A stretch of DNA of 64,000 nt from Zonotrichia leucophrys gambelii. Taxonomy: Eukaryota; Chordata; Aves; Passeriformes; Passerellidae. The notes under the pieces were generated by a model that searched no databases, was not told the DNA's origin, and saw only the letters and a program-made list of their open reading frames with translations. Positions 1 through 13,950 of the stretch are shown one piece after another. Where the stretch lies: NCBI RefSeq assembly GCF_028769735.1, contig NC_088178.1, forward strand, positions 4,778,001-4,842,000, in the 5' to 3' direction. How positions within the stretch are numbered: the first letter of the stretch is position 1; each line of letters opens with the position of its first letter. The translations under genes were made by a program, and so were the position numbers.

Positions 1-195
1 CAGAAAGGATACTCAGGCATTGCAAGGGGCTGCCCAGGGAGGTGCTGGAGTCCCCATCCCTGGAGCTGCTCAAGGAATAGCTGGACATGACACTCAGTGC
101 TCTGTTCTGGTGACAAGGTGGGGATAACTGGCTGGGCTTGCTGACCTTGGAGGCCTTTTTTCCAGTCTAAATAATCCTGGCATTCTATTCTGTGG
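1..195 (+). mobile_element. CR1 LINE 3' fragment, cut by the window edge
   Basis: Contains the CR1 3' segment ggctgcccagggaggtgctggagtccccatccctgga in pieces (about 28-66), gacaaggtgg at 112-121, and the tail ggctgggcttgctgaccttggagg followed by degenerate ATTCTGTG words to about 195. The orientation is plus. The 5' part lies outside the window or is truncated, as is usual for CR1. Confidence 0.85.
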
Positions 196-3100
196 AGAGG
201 GAAACTGTGCACCTGGATACTGAGAGAAGGCAGGAAAGCAGCCCACTGGAAAGGAAGGAGAAGCTGCCCACTAACAATGTAAGGAGGCACAGCCCAGCCA
301 GAACCAACACAGGGTTTGCATCTAGCTCCAAAATTAGCGACACAGGGAGAAAAATGAGTGAACTGCCACGGACTAACACACACAAGCAGCACCACAAATT
401 GGAACTAGAGCCAAAAGATTTTTCCAAAAATTTCCTTCTCTGGGCAGGGTCCTAACAAGGATTTGGACTCACGTTCAGATGGGCTTTTTCTGGCCAAACA
501 ATCCTTACAATTTTTAATGCCTGATGGCTGAGCACAGCAAGAAAAGGCAGAGCACACCCATCTCACATCTGCTGTCTGCCTCAAAGCTGGGACCTTCAGA
601 CATGAGAAACATCTATTTAAATCCTTCTTAAGCCCAGGAGAAAATTTAATCCAATTCTTCCGTATCCAGCCCAGTGAGTGTTCAAAGGCTTCTCTCTCAA
701 ACATTCAGCTCTTTCTCAAACATTCAAAGAAACCAGACTATCATCACAAGGGGGGGGGTCAAAGGATGGACAAAGGAAGGAGAAAAAACTCAATCTATTA
801 CCATGAAAAACTATTTTTAATAAATCCAAATCTTGGTAGACAGTCTATTAACACAAGCTTAAAAGGTGAAGAATAGAAAGAAGGAGCAAAGATCCCAAAA
901 CATAAAAAATTCATGCTGTTTGCTTTGAAAGGCTTCTCTCTTTTACACATTTTGAGCTGGAGAAATAAAGCTTTTTAGGAATATTCTTAGCATTGTGTAA
1001 CTTGCACATATGTGCAAACTCAAAATATAATGCAACTCTTCATTGTTCTGGAAAACTAAAGGAATGCTAAGTATAGCTCAAATCCTGACAATATTTTTTT
1101 TTAAATACCTAATTTGTTCATTCTATGTTCTTCTACTTTGATAATTATTTCTTTTCATCTCTCCCTGACTCACACACTGAGGCGACCAAAGGAGAATGAA
1201 CAAATAGAGGTGGGAGGGGAGTTGAGAAATGCCATGGACTTGAAAAGCTCTGAATGCCTTCAATCATCTGGAAAATCACAAGTACCAATCTTTTAACTTC
1301 TGTAATTAAAGACTAATGACACGAGCTGAGCAGCTCTTAGGAGTTCACTGCTAAGTACAATTACATTTTAAAGGCTTTTCCTCATTTTTGGTGCTGCTTT
1401 TAGTATCTAACACAATATTTAAACCACTATATTTTTAATTCCATACTGAAAAACAGAGCCCAACTTGTAGTTGTGAAAGGCAAGAAAAAACTGTTGGGGA
1501 GGCACTAGAGAGGAGCCAGAACCCTGCCACTCCCCAGCCATGCTAGTTTGAGACATTCCTACTCATGTCTTGATGGAAAACTACACCTTGATTTTATGGG
1601 AGATAGAAATGACAGCAAACCATGCTGAAAATCTTAACCAAATTGAGGGGAAGCTGCATTTTCCCCACAGTGAAGTGTGAACTGTGTCAACCAACAGTGC
1701 TGCATCCATCTGTGCTGCCTTGGGGGTTCCCTCAAATCTCTGAGGGCATGTCTTCTTCTTAATATTGCTAGAGTGCCCTCATGATATGAAATAAAAACTG
1801 AGAGCAGGAAGAATCTTAAAAATGGGGAAAGAGAATAGGCATGATGGTGTCCAGCATGGTCAGATTTTAACTGATGCTCATGTACAGATCTATGGCAAGA
1901 TTTTGAGTTGCTGCTTCAAATATCTACTTTCCTCTCAATTTTCTGCCTAATTTTGGCAGCTATTGTCAGCAGGTATTTTAGAAGTACAATGCACACTCCT
2001 CAAAAAGGATATTGCATGTCACCACTCGCTGTGCCACATCCACACCAACCCACACCCACAACGAATTGTGTTGGATAATTGGTCACATTTGAAGAATAAG
2101 AACTAAATTTTCTAAGGACTAAAAATTGTTCAGCGCTCCCTACAATTAAAAGACAATAGTATGTACAATATGCTGTATTTCAACTCTAAATTTAGAAAAA
2201 TCACTATCTGCAAGTCGAATACAGAGAGTCTTAAAGAAATTATATGCATCAAATACACAAGTAGCATTTTATACTTAAAAGAAAGAAGTGAAATATAATA
2301 CAAAAAAAATTGCCATTTAAATCAAGTTGAAGTGCATGAAAATAACATTGTGGGGCCAAAACACAGGCTGTAGAGGAAGGAGCTTGCAGATTTTTTTTTT
2401 CAAGGAGAAAGAGCAGTAATTCTGTCAGGGCTCAGGCCCAGGAGACAGGAATCAGGAGAAAGGGGAATGCACTTGAAAGTAATCCATGTCAGACTGCTAA
2501 TACCAACATACATCTCTTTGACATTAACAGAGACCAACAAACACAAATTATGTGCAGACAGTAGATAATCTGTTTACATTTCTACTTTGCTTTTTAGTTA
2601 AGAATAGATTTTGTATAATGGAAGGGTTTACTGAAAGCTACAGACAAAGTTCTGCAATTTTTCAGCAATTATTTAGCAATTGTTGCAATTAAAGAGACAA
2701 AAACAGTGATTGGTAATTTCTCCTAAAGAACAGCAATCTCTGTTGATATGAGGAAGGCTCTCCATCACTCAGTTTTTAATCCTGATTCCTAATCTCCTAT
2801 ATAGATGTGTTTAACAAAATCAAGTAACTATTAATTTTTAACTCTGCAAACACACATTTTATCAAGGACTTAATAAATCCTCAGACCTTGTGGATTCAAA
2901 GTTCTCTGGTTTTTAATAATATGATCATATCCAGAATTTGTTTGGCATGTAAATGTAGTAAAGTAACATGTTCAGAGAGTCAGTTTTTACCTAATGAAAT
3001 GGCTCCATAAATAAATTTATCTTTTTTTTTTCTCCTCCAGTATTTTCAAGCAGGAAGAATGCTTTTAAGTTTTGCAAACAAAAAAAATCCCAAACGTTTC

Positions 3101-3501
3101 TTTCTAAAAACCTAATAACAGAAACAGAAAATAGCACTGTTCAAAGGATTGTGGACATGGAATTAGCACTGGTAAATCCTACCAAGACAGATTTTTCCCA
3201 CTTTCATACTAGAGACTAGGCAGGCAAATGGGCTGAATTAATTTTTCACAACAGTGAAAAGAAGGAGAGGGGTATTTTTAGAAGAGAAATAAAACCAAGG
3301 TTAGTTTTCAAGAGAAACTCTCACCTGAGACTTCTCCTTCCAGGATTCCTACCAATAATTCCTTTTAGCAAATATGCATACAAGAAAATCTAAACCCCAA
3401 ATAAAAGAATAAGAGTAAGGCAAGAGCCTTGGCTGGTAAAGAAGTTGCACAAAGCAAATTAATTACTTTTATCAGTAGCTGTACACTCTGGGAACCACAA
3501 A

Positions 3502-3534
<33 letters not shown>

Positions 3535-5120
3535 CCCGACCAGCCGAGTCTAAGTAGGCAATGACTTGTACAGAGATAACTTATCTTTCATATAAAGTAG
3601 AACAAATGATTGAACATAAATACCTAAGTTTGAGCAGCTACACTACACCCCATGTTGGGTACTGGAACTGAGCAGTTCAGTGACCTACAAAATATGGGCC
3701 TTGCTTAGAAAACTGAAAAAATACCTGAAATTTTTCAGAGCAGAAAACTACTCAACTCAATTGCATTCCTCATAATTTGGAGACTTCTTTTTGCATATAC
3801 TTCCACAATGATTCAAAATTTTCCTCACATCAAACAGTAACAAAACAAGCAAAATTTTTATATGTATGTAGTGTGATGACACCATTTGCCTGTTTTGTGC
3901 AACTACTGGAAAACACTGAATCTGAGTACATTACAGCAGACCTTGCTTGTGCTGTGTGGGCTATTTCTTGTCTTATTGAGCAGCCTCACTGGAAACTCCT
4001 CCCTTTGTTTGCAAATCCTCCATCTCACTAATAGAAGAACTCCCACGTCAGTAAATACTACTTAGAACCCATATTATTTCCATTGCTAACACTGATGGCA
4101 ATGAGGCTGCTGCTTCATTTTAGCTTCATGTAAGCAGCACAACTCTACCTCAGCTCTGACTCAGACATCCTCATTTTACCATCATTACTCTTCAAAGTCT
4201 TAGGTTGAGCAGTGCTCTAAATCATTATTACGCTTGGGTTTTGCTTTTAGTTTTTGATTTTAACACAATTACACATGCTTTGCTAAGAAAAAATTACTGG
4301 CTTTTCACATAACCATGGAATATTTCCCAAGCCTTTTGGCATGACAGGGAATCAGAACATGGAGAGATGCATGCTTTAAAGAACCAGATCAGCGGCCAAC
4401 AGATCACAGTGACACCAAAGTTCTTAACATAAATGGGGAATATGATAATAACTATTAAATTTTGTGCAACAGTTGTAACATTTGATTTAAATTGCGAATG
4501 TATATGTATTTAATATGTTAGACACGAAAGGAATCTGAACAGTATACAAATTAAAAGGAAAACTGTATTAACATTTGACTTGTAAGGAGAAAATTACTGG
4601 CTCTAATTAAGACAAATGAGTACACTACATTTCCATTTAGCATACAGAACATCATATATTGTCACTGGATTTGGAACGTTTTATGCTAAAATCTTTCTTA
4701 AAACAGACAGGTGCCATTTCCACTTAATGGTGGTTAAATCTCTTGGCAGCTGTACCTGCACTAAATATGACCAATGCTAAGAGGAATAAAGGTTATTTTC
4801 TTTTAGACAGCAGCATTCAGAAGAAGCAATTATCTCTAATTGGCTTCTGCCTACCAGCACCTACTCTGTTGGAGATGACAGAGGAGAGAAGCAGTGCTGC
4901 CATGCAGTACACCAGCAGGGTAGATGGTTTGTAACAAGAAATGAAGATGAGACATTTGAAAGTCTTCTGACACTCTTACACTGCAAATTACAAAGCAGTT
5001 TCTGAGAAAAAACTGAAGTTACTTTAAATAATTACTAACATAAAGTCATAAAATTAAGTCAGGTAAACTGAAGTTGATAATTGAAGCTGATACCCCTCCT
5101 TAAGAAAATTCACTCTCTGC
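196..5120. other. RABGAP1L intron, no gene recognised
   Basis: AT-rich sequence with many stop codons in every frame. It holds homopolymer runs (G at about 751-758) and the AT repeat at 3502-3534. Short open frames show no family signature and no paired splice sites that I trust. Confidence 0.7.
3502..3534. repeat. (AT)n microsatellite
   Basis: Alternating TA run of about 33 bp with a single C interruption at 3515. Confidence 0.95.
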
Positions 5121-5528
5121 TGTGACAGACATGTTTTATGAAAAATCTTTTCCTTAGGATTTTTTCTCCTGAGAAGCTGAGAGGCCACAGGAACAAAATG
5201 TTAACAATGGTTATCTGCTGCTATGGAATGCAACAGGTGGATCTGTGATTGGTCTCATGTGGTTGTTTCTAATTAGTGGCCAATCACAGGTCCAGATCTG
5301 TTGGGACTCTGGTCAGACACAAGATTTTATTATCATTCCATTCTTTCTCCTTCCTTGCTAGCCTTCTGATGACATCCATTCTTCTATTCTTTTAGTATAG
5401 CTTTAATATATCATTTACTTTTAATATAATATATATATATAAAATAAAATAATAAATCAGCCTTCTGAAACATGGAGTCAAGATTCTCATCTCTTCCCTC
5501 ATCCTGGGACGCCTGGAACACCACCACA
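5121..5528 (+). mobile_element. Solo LTR of an avian endogenous retrovirus (class II/ERVK-like by target duplication)
   Basis: A 408-bp element starts TGTGACAGAC and ends CACCACCACA, that is TG...CA. It is bounded by perfect 6-bp direct repeats CTCTGC at 5115-5120 and 5529-5534, which fits a target-site duplication. Inside are an inverted pair of CCAAT boxes (GATTGG near 5248 and GGCCAATCACAG near 5279), an AT repeat at about 5424-5441, and AATAAA at 5443-5448 and 5451-5456, placed as expected for the R region. I recognise the sequence as an LTR type abundant in passerine genomes. No internal retroviral genes flank it, so it is a solo LTR left by recombination. The 6-bp duplication suggests a class II (ERVK/alpha-beta) origin; the exact family name needs a repeat library. 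Confidence 0.85.
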
Positions 5529-8310
5529 CTCTGCTGCAAGGAATCTCCTTGGTTTGAGCAACCAAAAAGCTCTATTTCCCTTTGCTCCTCAGCAGTAGCC
5601 TGAGAGGATCCCAACTGACACCTTCTGGGCAATATTGTTCTTCTATTTCACTGGCCAAACTGAACAATCCTCTCAGATAAAGCACATCTACAGCCATCCT
5701 GATGCACACTGCACCCACATTCCCTGCAGCGCTGCCCAGCACAGCTCAGGGGCTCCATCATTTGCCTCTGGGCAAATGGACAAAGCCAAGTGTGCCATGG
5801 GAGGCAGGAGGAAAGCTCCTTCAGACCTGTGGCCTGTCAGTTATTCCCTCCTAGGGAAACAACAAGAGCAGCATGTGGCAACATGGGGAACTACCAGACT
5901 ACTCCAGTTGAGCCTGTGCCTTCTCTTCTGCTTTCAGTCCCATGCAATTTAAAGTTCTCTTCTGGAGACTGGAAATGAAAAAAGCTACATCAAAAGCTAA
6001 GAAAGCAATATCCAGAGGAATCCTCACACAGTGCTTCAGGTAAAAGTAGTCCATTATACATTCCACCTGCAATATATATTTATTATCCCTTCTCTTTATT
6101 CTCCCAGGTGTTTTGCTGTTGAATCAGTTGAGCATGCTTTACAAAACTTTGCCTCCCTCCTGAAACTGTTTCAGTAACTTCAATAGTGGTGACTAAATGT
6201 TAACACTGACACTACTCACACACCATCATGTAATTAAAAGCGTTCATGGGTGTTGTTTCTGTTTCAAATCTGTTTGTAAAAGCTACACCACCACTCTGCA
6301 ACCTCTCCTTTATCTTTTCAGTTCCCCTACATTTGTAGCAAAAAGTCCAAGGCTGCTTTCAGTACCCAATTACAGAACAATGTTATCCTCTAACTGTCTA
6401 AGACAGCTTCTCATAAAACTTGCTCTCACCAATCCATCACTATTAGCAATGCATTAAAATGTATTTTTAGCCTCATTTCTTATGGAAATGAATCTTTCCC
6501 ACCTACTCCAGCCTTCTCTCAGTTTGTATCTCCTTCCAATACCCATGGCCACAGGCAGCAGGAGGAGATTTTCACTGACATATATAGGAAAGGCACTTGG
6601 CATTTTTAATTGGAGCCCATTTAAATATTGTTTAAAAACCTGATTATGACCAGTAGGTCAGAAAAAAACCCAAATTACTTCAAAATTTGTGTTTTCACTA
6701 AACCCTTGCCTCTACAAATCTGTCCTGCCCAGCACTGATTGCAAAGCCAATACTTGCAGTACTTGTGAATAACTAGCTAGTTACTTACCAAAACCCACCC
6801 ATGTATTTCAAAAAGACTGGAACACTACATTTAGAGTGGGATTTTTTTATTATTTCTGGGTGTGTGGTCCTGATGACTTGAGGAGAGGTAGATTGGGAAG
6901 TTTAAATCCATGACAAAAATCACTCTAGTTCTAAATTGTGGTCAAAACCTTCCTCCTCTGCTTTGTGGTTGACACACTTCTGCTTGATATTTAGGTAAGG
7001 CTGAGCAAGTTGTTCTTGCATCAATTTCTTCTTTGTTGTTCACTTTCCTTGTTTCTCCAAGATTGAAATTAATTCTCATGTAGAAACATACAGCACAATT
7101 TCCTTCACAAAGGGAACCACAATTACGCCCCTGACCATAGCTTTGTACCTTCTTTTTTGTTACTTTTGGGGTCAGCTGTGTTTTGTTCATTATTAAAACA
7201 AAATAATTCTGCTCTTTCCTTGCTAACTTCAAATACTTAGTTGTTCTTTTGGGGAGGACAAAGACCTCCAGCATCTAAACCTGGACAGAAGACAGTAAAA
7301 TGCACATGATAATCAACAATAATTGGCATCATGTGCAACATGAGGCACCTGGGGAACAGCACTACAGCAATCACTAAAGTATCTATTCACAGTAATAATA
7401 TTTTTTCTCAGCTCCCTATTTTAAAGAAAGCATCATGAGTTACACTGCAAACAGTGCTTCAAAGCCTTACATTTATTTACAGTCAGTAATTCATCCCCTT
7501 CCACACTCTCCATAAACGCACTACCAGTACGATTTATTGCTCATTTAATCTTCCCATATGCAATGCTACAACAATCCCATAAACACTGATTTAAGCCTGC
7601 ATAGCACATCCATGTAAGTATTAGAATTATCCTGCTATTTTACTCAGGCTTTAGAAAGCTATATGGAGTGTGAACCAGTGTTTCCTGCACTATCAACCTA
7701 GACTCTAACTAGAATTTCACGGTCCTGACCATATAGCTTGGATATTATTCACATCCTCTTATTCATCTGGAAATGCCATCAACATGAACAACTAACTGTA
7801 CCTGGCAGCCTGAGAAGTGTGGTTAAGTTGGTATCAAAAATTTCATTTTTCACTGTAGAGTATTTCTTTTTTAATGGTACCAGAATGACACAGTTCAGAC
7901 AGAGCATCAGTGACCTCTGCCAGAGGCTGCAGCATCCCTCAGATTTTAGAACACTGGCTGTAACAAAAGGAATTGCTGAATGCTTTCCTGCTTTGCACAT
8001 AATTTACAGAGGCCCATTCTGAAGCATGCTGACTCCCCAGGATAAGAGTTTTCACATCACTCTTCTGATTCTTCAGATTATTTTTATGGGGAAAACTTGC
8101 CAGTAATGTCAGTGTAAGATTTTTCATACTGTTTTTTGTTGCAAGGTATTTTTGGGGTTGATATGTAGAAAATGCAGCCTCATCAGAAGCAGAAGTTTTC
8201 TTCACACTTTAAGGCAGAAAATTTCCAAACTCAGAAAATCAGCCTGTCTGGTTATCCTGAGAAACACTCTGACAGCCTTCCTGAGAAATCCTCTCCCAGG
8301 CTTTCAGTTT
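5529..8310. other. RABGAP1L intron, no gene recognised
   Basis: Unique-looking AT-rich sequence between the solo LTR and the CR1 copy. Open frames such as 5635-5952 and 6942-7274 lack recognisable domains and are likely chance. Confidence 0.65.
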
Positions 8311-8594
8311 CACAGAATTATAGAACCAATTAGGTTGGAAAAGACTTCCAGGATCATTGAGCACAACCTATGACCCAGTCCCACTTTGTCAACCAGCCCA
8401 GAGCACTGAGTGCCACGTTCAGCTGTTCCTTGAACAGCTCCAGGGATGGGGACTCCAGCACCTCTCTGGGCAGCCCCTTCCAATGCTTGAGCATTGTTCC
8501 CATGAAGAAATTCCTTCTGATGTCCAACCTGAAACTCTCCTGGCTCAGCTTGAGGCTGTGTCCTCTTATCCTGCTCCCACAAGCCAGGAAAATT
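8311..8594 (-). mobile_element. CR1 LINE 3' fragment
   Basis: In the plus strand it starts cacagaattatagaacc, the reverse complement of the CR1 terminal ATTCTATG repeat. It continues through ttaggttggaaaagacttcc, cagggatggggactccagcac, ctctctgggcagccccttcc and aaattccttctgatgtccaac. This order is that of a minus-strand CR1 3' end of about 280 bp. It is well preserved, so relatively young compared with other copies here. Confidence 0.92.
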
Positions 8595-9842
8595 AACTAT
8601 TCTAGCAAAGCCTTTCTTCACACAGTCCCATAAAAGCTTGTAATTGTGTTAATTTTGGGGACAACATTGAGAAATGGAGTTCAAAAACTTAATTTTTTAA
8701 AAAATGAATTATTAATCTCAATGAATTGACATACCTGGCCCACTAAAGACATTGTTCATTCCTTAGACAAGCTGCTGATCACTCTGGTGCAGTCTTGCCT
8801 CACATCAAGAGTTCCCAGAGACTGAGCAAACAAGGTGTTCCCGAACACTGTTTTTCAGCTGATGCTTTTCTAACCCTGTTTTACAGCTATGATTGCTCAA
8901 ATCAAGACAGCACATACAAATGTAACAGTACCGACTTCTAAGAAACTCTTATTTCTAACAGAACTGTTTTGTTCCATAAACAGTGGAATTGGAAAAAAAA
9001 AAAAACAGTGAAAGAATGGATGTTTTCTGCTTCTTGACATTAACAAGAAGTTAAAAAGAAATCTTTACTGGATGATGGAAGGAAGAGAAAAATTGCTGTC
9101 TATTCCAACAGAGCAGAATTGTGATTTATTCCCACCCACTTGTTACCTCCTGTTTTCTTTCTTATACCAATCTCATATCTAATAGATGAAGAGCAGCATA
9201 AGTGATCCATCCTGGAAACTGGACAAAGTGGGACTGCTGAGATTAGGAGCACAACTTAAAAAATAAATTAAAAAATAATTAGGAGCAACCTAAAAAAATA
9301 AGTGTAATGAAAACTCAGCCCAGCAAGACCAAGCTCTCCATGAGGGTGCAATGGGTACCACCACTGCACCAGCAATAGCAAACAAAGGTTCCAGTATTTG
9401 TTTCACCTGATTTCATTTACCCTCATATTGTTCAACCTTTAACCCAGTTAAAATCTCTCTTTTGGAGTAGAACTCTGAGTCTTGGAAATAGTTTTTGTTG
9501 ACCAAAATCCTTCTTGATTTGTAACTGCTTTATATTAATTGTTCATGGCATGGAGACTTGCAGTTTCGAATTTATACTAAAAAGTAGAAAATGTGCTATT
9601 TGACACCTTGTTGTTAGGAGGAACCACCTAAACACACCTTTGAAAAGAATTCAAACTTCCATCAGTTTCAGTCCCCTCTCCCAACAGCTCTTCCTCACTT
9701 CCACTCATTTTGCTTCCACCCACAATGCTCTCAGGACAACATGGAGCACTGCTTGCTCAAAAAGCCTGACAAAACCTGGCTGCAACCACATGGAAAAGAG
9801 AGAATCAGAAAGAGAGAAGAATGACAAAATAAAAAGAATTAA

Positions 9843-9858
9843 ATATATATATATATAT
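9843..9858. repeat. Short (AT)n microsatellite
   Basis: Eight AT units in A-rich sequence. Confidence 0.85.
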
Positions 9859-11417
9859 AAATGAATTAAAAATAGGAGGAATGAAAACAACCCATTACAT
9901 TTAGCTAATAACAGGGTTCCTGTCAGTAGTGTAAACATCAGCTCCAGGGAGACAACATAACAATCAGAAAGTGAATTTAGGTTAAATAACTGTAATCCCT
10001 CTCTTGGCTAAAAAAACAATCTTCATGTAAAATATGAGTTAGAAAATAATCAAATTTCAGACCTCAGTAAGTTTACTATCTGTGAAGATTATTTACTTGT
10101 TTTAGTACAAAATCTACAGTTGCTGAGTCACCTGTATGAGAGTTTGGGTTGCTCAGCAATCCTGAAAAATCAGGCCAGGTCTATTTAGGAGCTTCAAGTG
10201 AGTGTTTGAGAATTTTACTTTAAATCCCCAGATATCCAAGTGCTGTTCTATCTCTGCAGCACCTCAAAAAAGTTCACAATCTCCAAAGCTCTAAAAGCCG
10301 TGAAATACAATTTTTGTCTCCAAAAGCCCTAGCTATTCTTGATTATTTATTGCCACTCTCACAGCCATTTGAGAATAACCTTTAAATTTGAAGATCTTTC
10401 CCTGTGGGTATCTGCCTTCCAATACTGAAGCTTGGTAGAGGAGCAGTGTGGTTACTGATGCGCCAGGAACAGGGAAACTCTGAGAGGCAAAAAAGGACCA
10501 TTAAGAAGTGCAAAATTGGTTAGAACCCATCTGGATCAGCTTTTGGTCATAAAGTTTTGGTCATAGCTTAATAAATGGGAGGCAGGGAGGAAGGTGGATT
10601 TATCTTAGGTATATTACAGGATGGAGAATTTATTCCTGAAAGATGAAAAAATATTAGCTGAAGTTTAAACAATATAAAGAGAATATAAGCTTAGAGACTG
10701 AGAAAGTGCCAGAACAGATCAAATTTAGGTCATCAGGTATTTTCTTCAAGATAAAAGTAATAATGCATAACGAAGTAGAAAAAGTGGTTTGAAACTACAA
10801 AAAAACCCCATCTTTTTTTTTTTCCCAAGTAATTTTTAGTAAGAAAATTAAGGAATTAAAAAAGCAACAAGCATTTCTAGGTAATTTTCCCCTTCACAGG
10901 TCTAAATAAATTATTTTCATAGAAAAAAAGAGAAAATTATAGAAATTAAACCTAGTAAAGGTGAATATAAGTAAGCTGGCTTCTCTTTTCTTTCATGCTC
11001 TGCCCTACTGAGAGAAATAAATTAGCTAATCAGAAGTGTAAAAAACAACAGCTCCAGAAGCCAATATTTGATAACAACCCAAAGAAACATCCTCACAAAT
11101 AAGGCAAAGGTTTTAGGCAAAATATTGTGACCACAGCTCAAACTTACACCTTCCCACAATGAGTGAAGGGAATGAATGCTTTGCAGTACCACTGATTAAA
11201 ATCCATTTTGTCATTGGAGGGGTCAGTGCTGGTGAAAGGATTGCTCTGGTTGTGCTTTGTTCTGTTTGCTCCAAGGTGTTGGTTACAGCTACTGGATGAG
11301 TTCCAATCCCAATCTGGAGCCCATTCCATGCTCCCAGATGGGATCTCTGCATGTGACAGCCTGAGGAGGAAGGACATTCTCCTTCACCCTAGCTCAGAAT
11401 GGATTTGTGCGTTTTCC

Positions 11418-11557
11418 TATACACTTACATATACTTACCTATACCTATATATACACATACACACACACATATATATACACATATATATACACATATATAT
11501 ATAAATAGGTATAGATAAGTACACTTATATATACCATACCTATATCCTATACTTACC
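11418..11557. repeat. Compound TA/CA-rich microsatellite and minisatellite
   Basis: Imperfect repeats of acttacatata/acctata words flank two or three copies of a catatatatacacatatatata-type unit (about 11457-11504). The left side has tacacttacatatacttacctatacc and the right side the near mirror taggtatagataagtacactt, so the block can fold back on itself. Confidence 0.85.
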
Positions 11558-13933
11558 TCCTGTGACTTACTTAACTAACAGTGAAATGAGTGTGAATGGA
11601 ATATTGCCCATTTTTACAGCATTTCACTACATATTTGAACAATAATTCTTGTTCTAAAAACAAGAGATCAAACCAAAATCAAAAAGAAGGAAAGTGCCCT
11701 TTCTATCAGTGTTGAAAGCAAGTTTTCAATCATGCTGATTTATGAAAACTACTTCTCTGTTAGGAGAAGTAAACAACTGGGTCTATGTTTGTGTCATTTT
11801 TCTATACGTTAAAAAGAAAATAATTATAAATATTATGAACATATAACTTTATTAGGGTTCAGAGCAAAGATTATGCTACCAATCTTCTGAACCAGGCCTA
11901 AAAACTTGAAGTTATCAAATCAGGATCCAATTCCACAACACAAAATATTGAATTCCATTCTAAAACTAACTGTGAATTCATCAAACTCCAAGAAGAATGG
12001 AATCTAAATATAGCACAATGTATGCTAATATTGCCCTAATTTTGAAAGGAAATGATTAATAAGAAAGCAGGTCAACTCAAACACTGCCAGAGATGCTGCT
12101 GCAAAGAACCAAAAGAAGTAAGGAGACTCAATCAAGAGAAATCATTCTGTCCAGGTCTAACAGCAAAAGCCACAACCTGAACTTGATTTAAATGCATGAG
12201 GTTATTTTGTTGTGGACAATTAAGACAGAAGAATAATAAACTGAAGTGTGGCCAACAACCTTCTGTTATGCACGAAGTTCTCACAGGATGAAAAAAGGCT
12301 TCTTGCAGCAACAGCCAAGGAAACAAATATCTAACAAAAGTTCTACACACCATAAAAGAGTTACAGAACAGTTTTCTGGTTTTAAGATTATAGTCTCATA
12401 GAAAAGAAGGTTTTTCACAGGAAGTGCCCTACATACTCCCTATAGCAGTTGAGATTTCAACTCTAATTCTGAATTTTCAAATGGTCCATCAGACAAACTG
12501 GACAGTAACTGATGATAGCAACAAAAGTGAGACTGAATCCTGAATCTTTCATCCAGTCATGGAATGGTTTAATGCCTTTCATATGATCATATTTCACTCC
12601 AAGGAAATATGGCAGTATCTCGTTAAATTTTAAAAAATCGAAGCGATGCAATTTGGTGGGAGGGGGAAGAGTCAACAAAGAAACTAAAACAAAATTTAGC
12701 CAAACTCTTTGGAGATACAAAGTAGAGCTACAAAGTTTTTAAAAGTATAACTTGAGGATATTTGAGCTGCTTTGTGCTTACACAGAACAATCTCTATTTT
12801 TAAAGGTGTTTTGTTTTTTTTTACTAATGTGAAATACTACAGAATAATATTCCCAGAACTAGCATTTTTATATGCACAAAAAATTAAAGCTGTTTTCAAA
12901 TCCTGCCTGTCAATTTGCTCATTGCAAAAATAGACAGAAAATGTGAAGTGAAATGTAGCAAACTAGAGCTAAGTGCTCTCTCCCTTTCCTTTTTCACAGT
13001 CTATGATTTTTTAGCAGCATTTTTTAACAGAGATGAGAAATGGGATTTTTGGTACATATGTTAACATATTGTCTCCAGCTGAGTGCACAAACACAGATGC
13101 ACATTTGTTTCATTAGCAATGCTCCTGCTCCACTCCAGGCTGCTGGGAAGGAGATCCAGTGAGTCACGGGTGTAGTGGCAGAAAAAAAATCAGTTTAGGG
13201 CTTGCCATATCACTGTTAGGCTGAATATGTAAAACTGAGTGCAAGTTCCTTAAAATTCCAAGGTTCCCCTGAGGGAATGGGAATTTTCTTGCAGCAGGAA
13301 TGAAGGGTGACTATAACTGAGTTATATTCACCTGTGATAGGTTTGATTTCTATAAAAATGTACATAACTAGCAACACTAACACACAATTATACTTAAAAG
13401 CTGCAGAAACGCTTTTGGATAAAAATATTGCCAGGTTTTGATGACTTATAGACTGCAAACATTGTTAGGAGACATATTAGAAATGCCTGCCAGTGCCCAC
13501 ACCTTCCTTTTTCAGTACTTTAAACTGGCAGTGACAACAATATTTCCAGAACTGTAACAGAAAAAAAACCTACAGTATAATCCAAATATCCACCTGAATC
13601 AAGATTTTCTGTACAAGCACTTTTCTTTTCAAATAGTAATTACACTGTAAGAAATAAACAAAAATACTCAGGCTTCTGCAAGCACGACGAGAAATTGTAC
13701 TCTATGAAAATGAAAAAGACAAACTCAGTCATCAAAATAACTTAAACACTGACATCCAAAACTGCAATTTTGTCTGACATTTTCCCGTCTTTTCCACAAC
13801 ATGAAGAAGAGCAATTCAAGCTAGCCTGAAGGTGCAGGAGTACATGGAGCTGCAAAACAGGAAAACAAACTGGAGCATAGAGAATCCACTTCATGATTTA
13901 GGCACTCAAGTAAACCAAAGGATGGACCAAGAA

Positions 13934-13950
13934 TAAAATAAAATAAAATC
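13934..13950. repeat. (AAAAT)n short tandem repeat
   Basis: About three to four units of ataaa/aataa in a run. Confidence 0.8.

Noticed and set aside
5411..5952. Open frames overlapping and following the solo LTR
   Set aside because: The minus-strand frame is LTR sequence read backward. The plus-strand frames have no recognisable domain or splice context.
8310..8633. Overlapping open frames on both strands
   Set aside because: Entirely within a CR1 copy.
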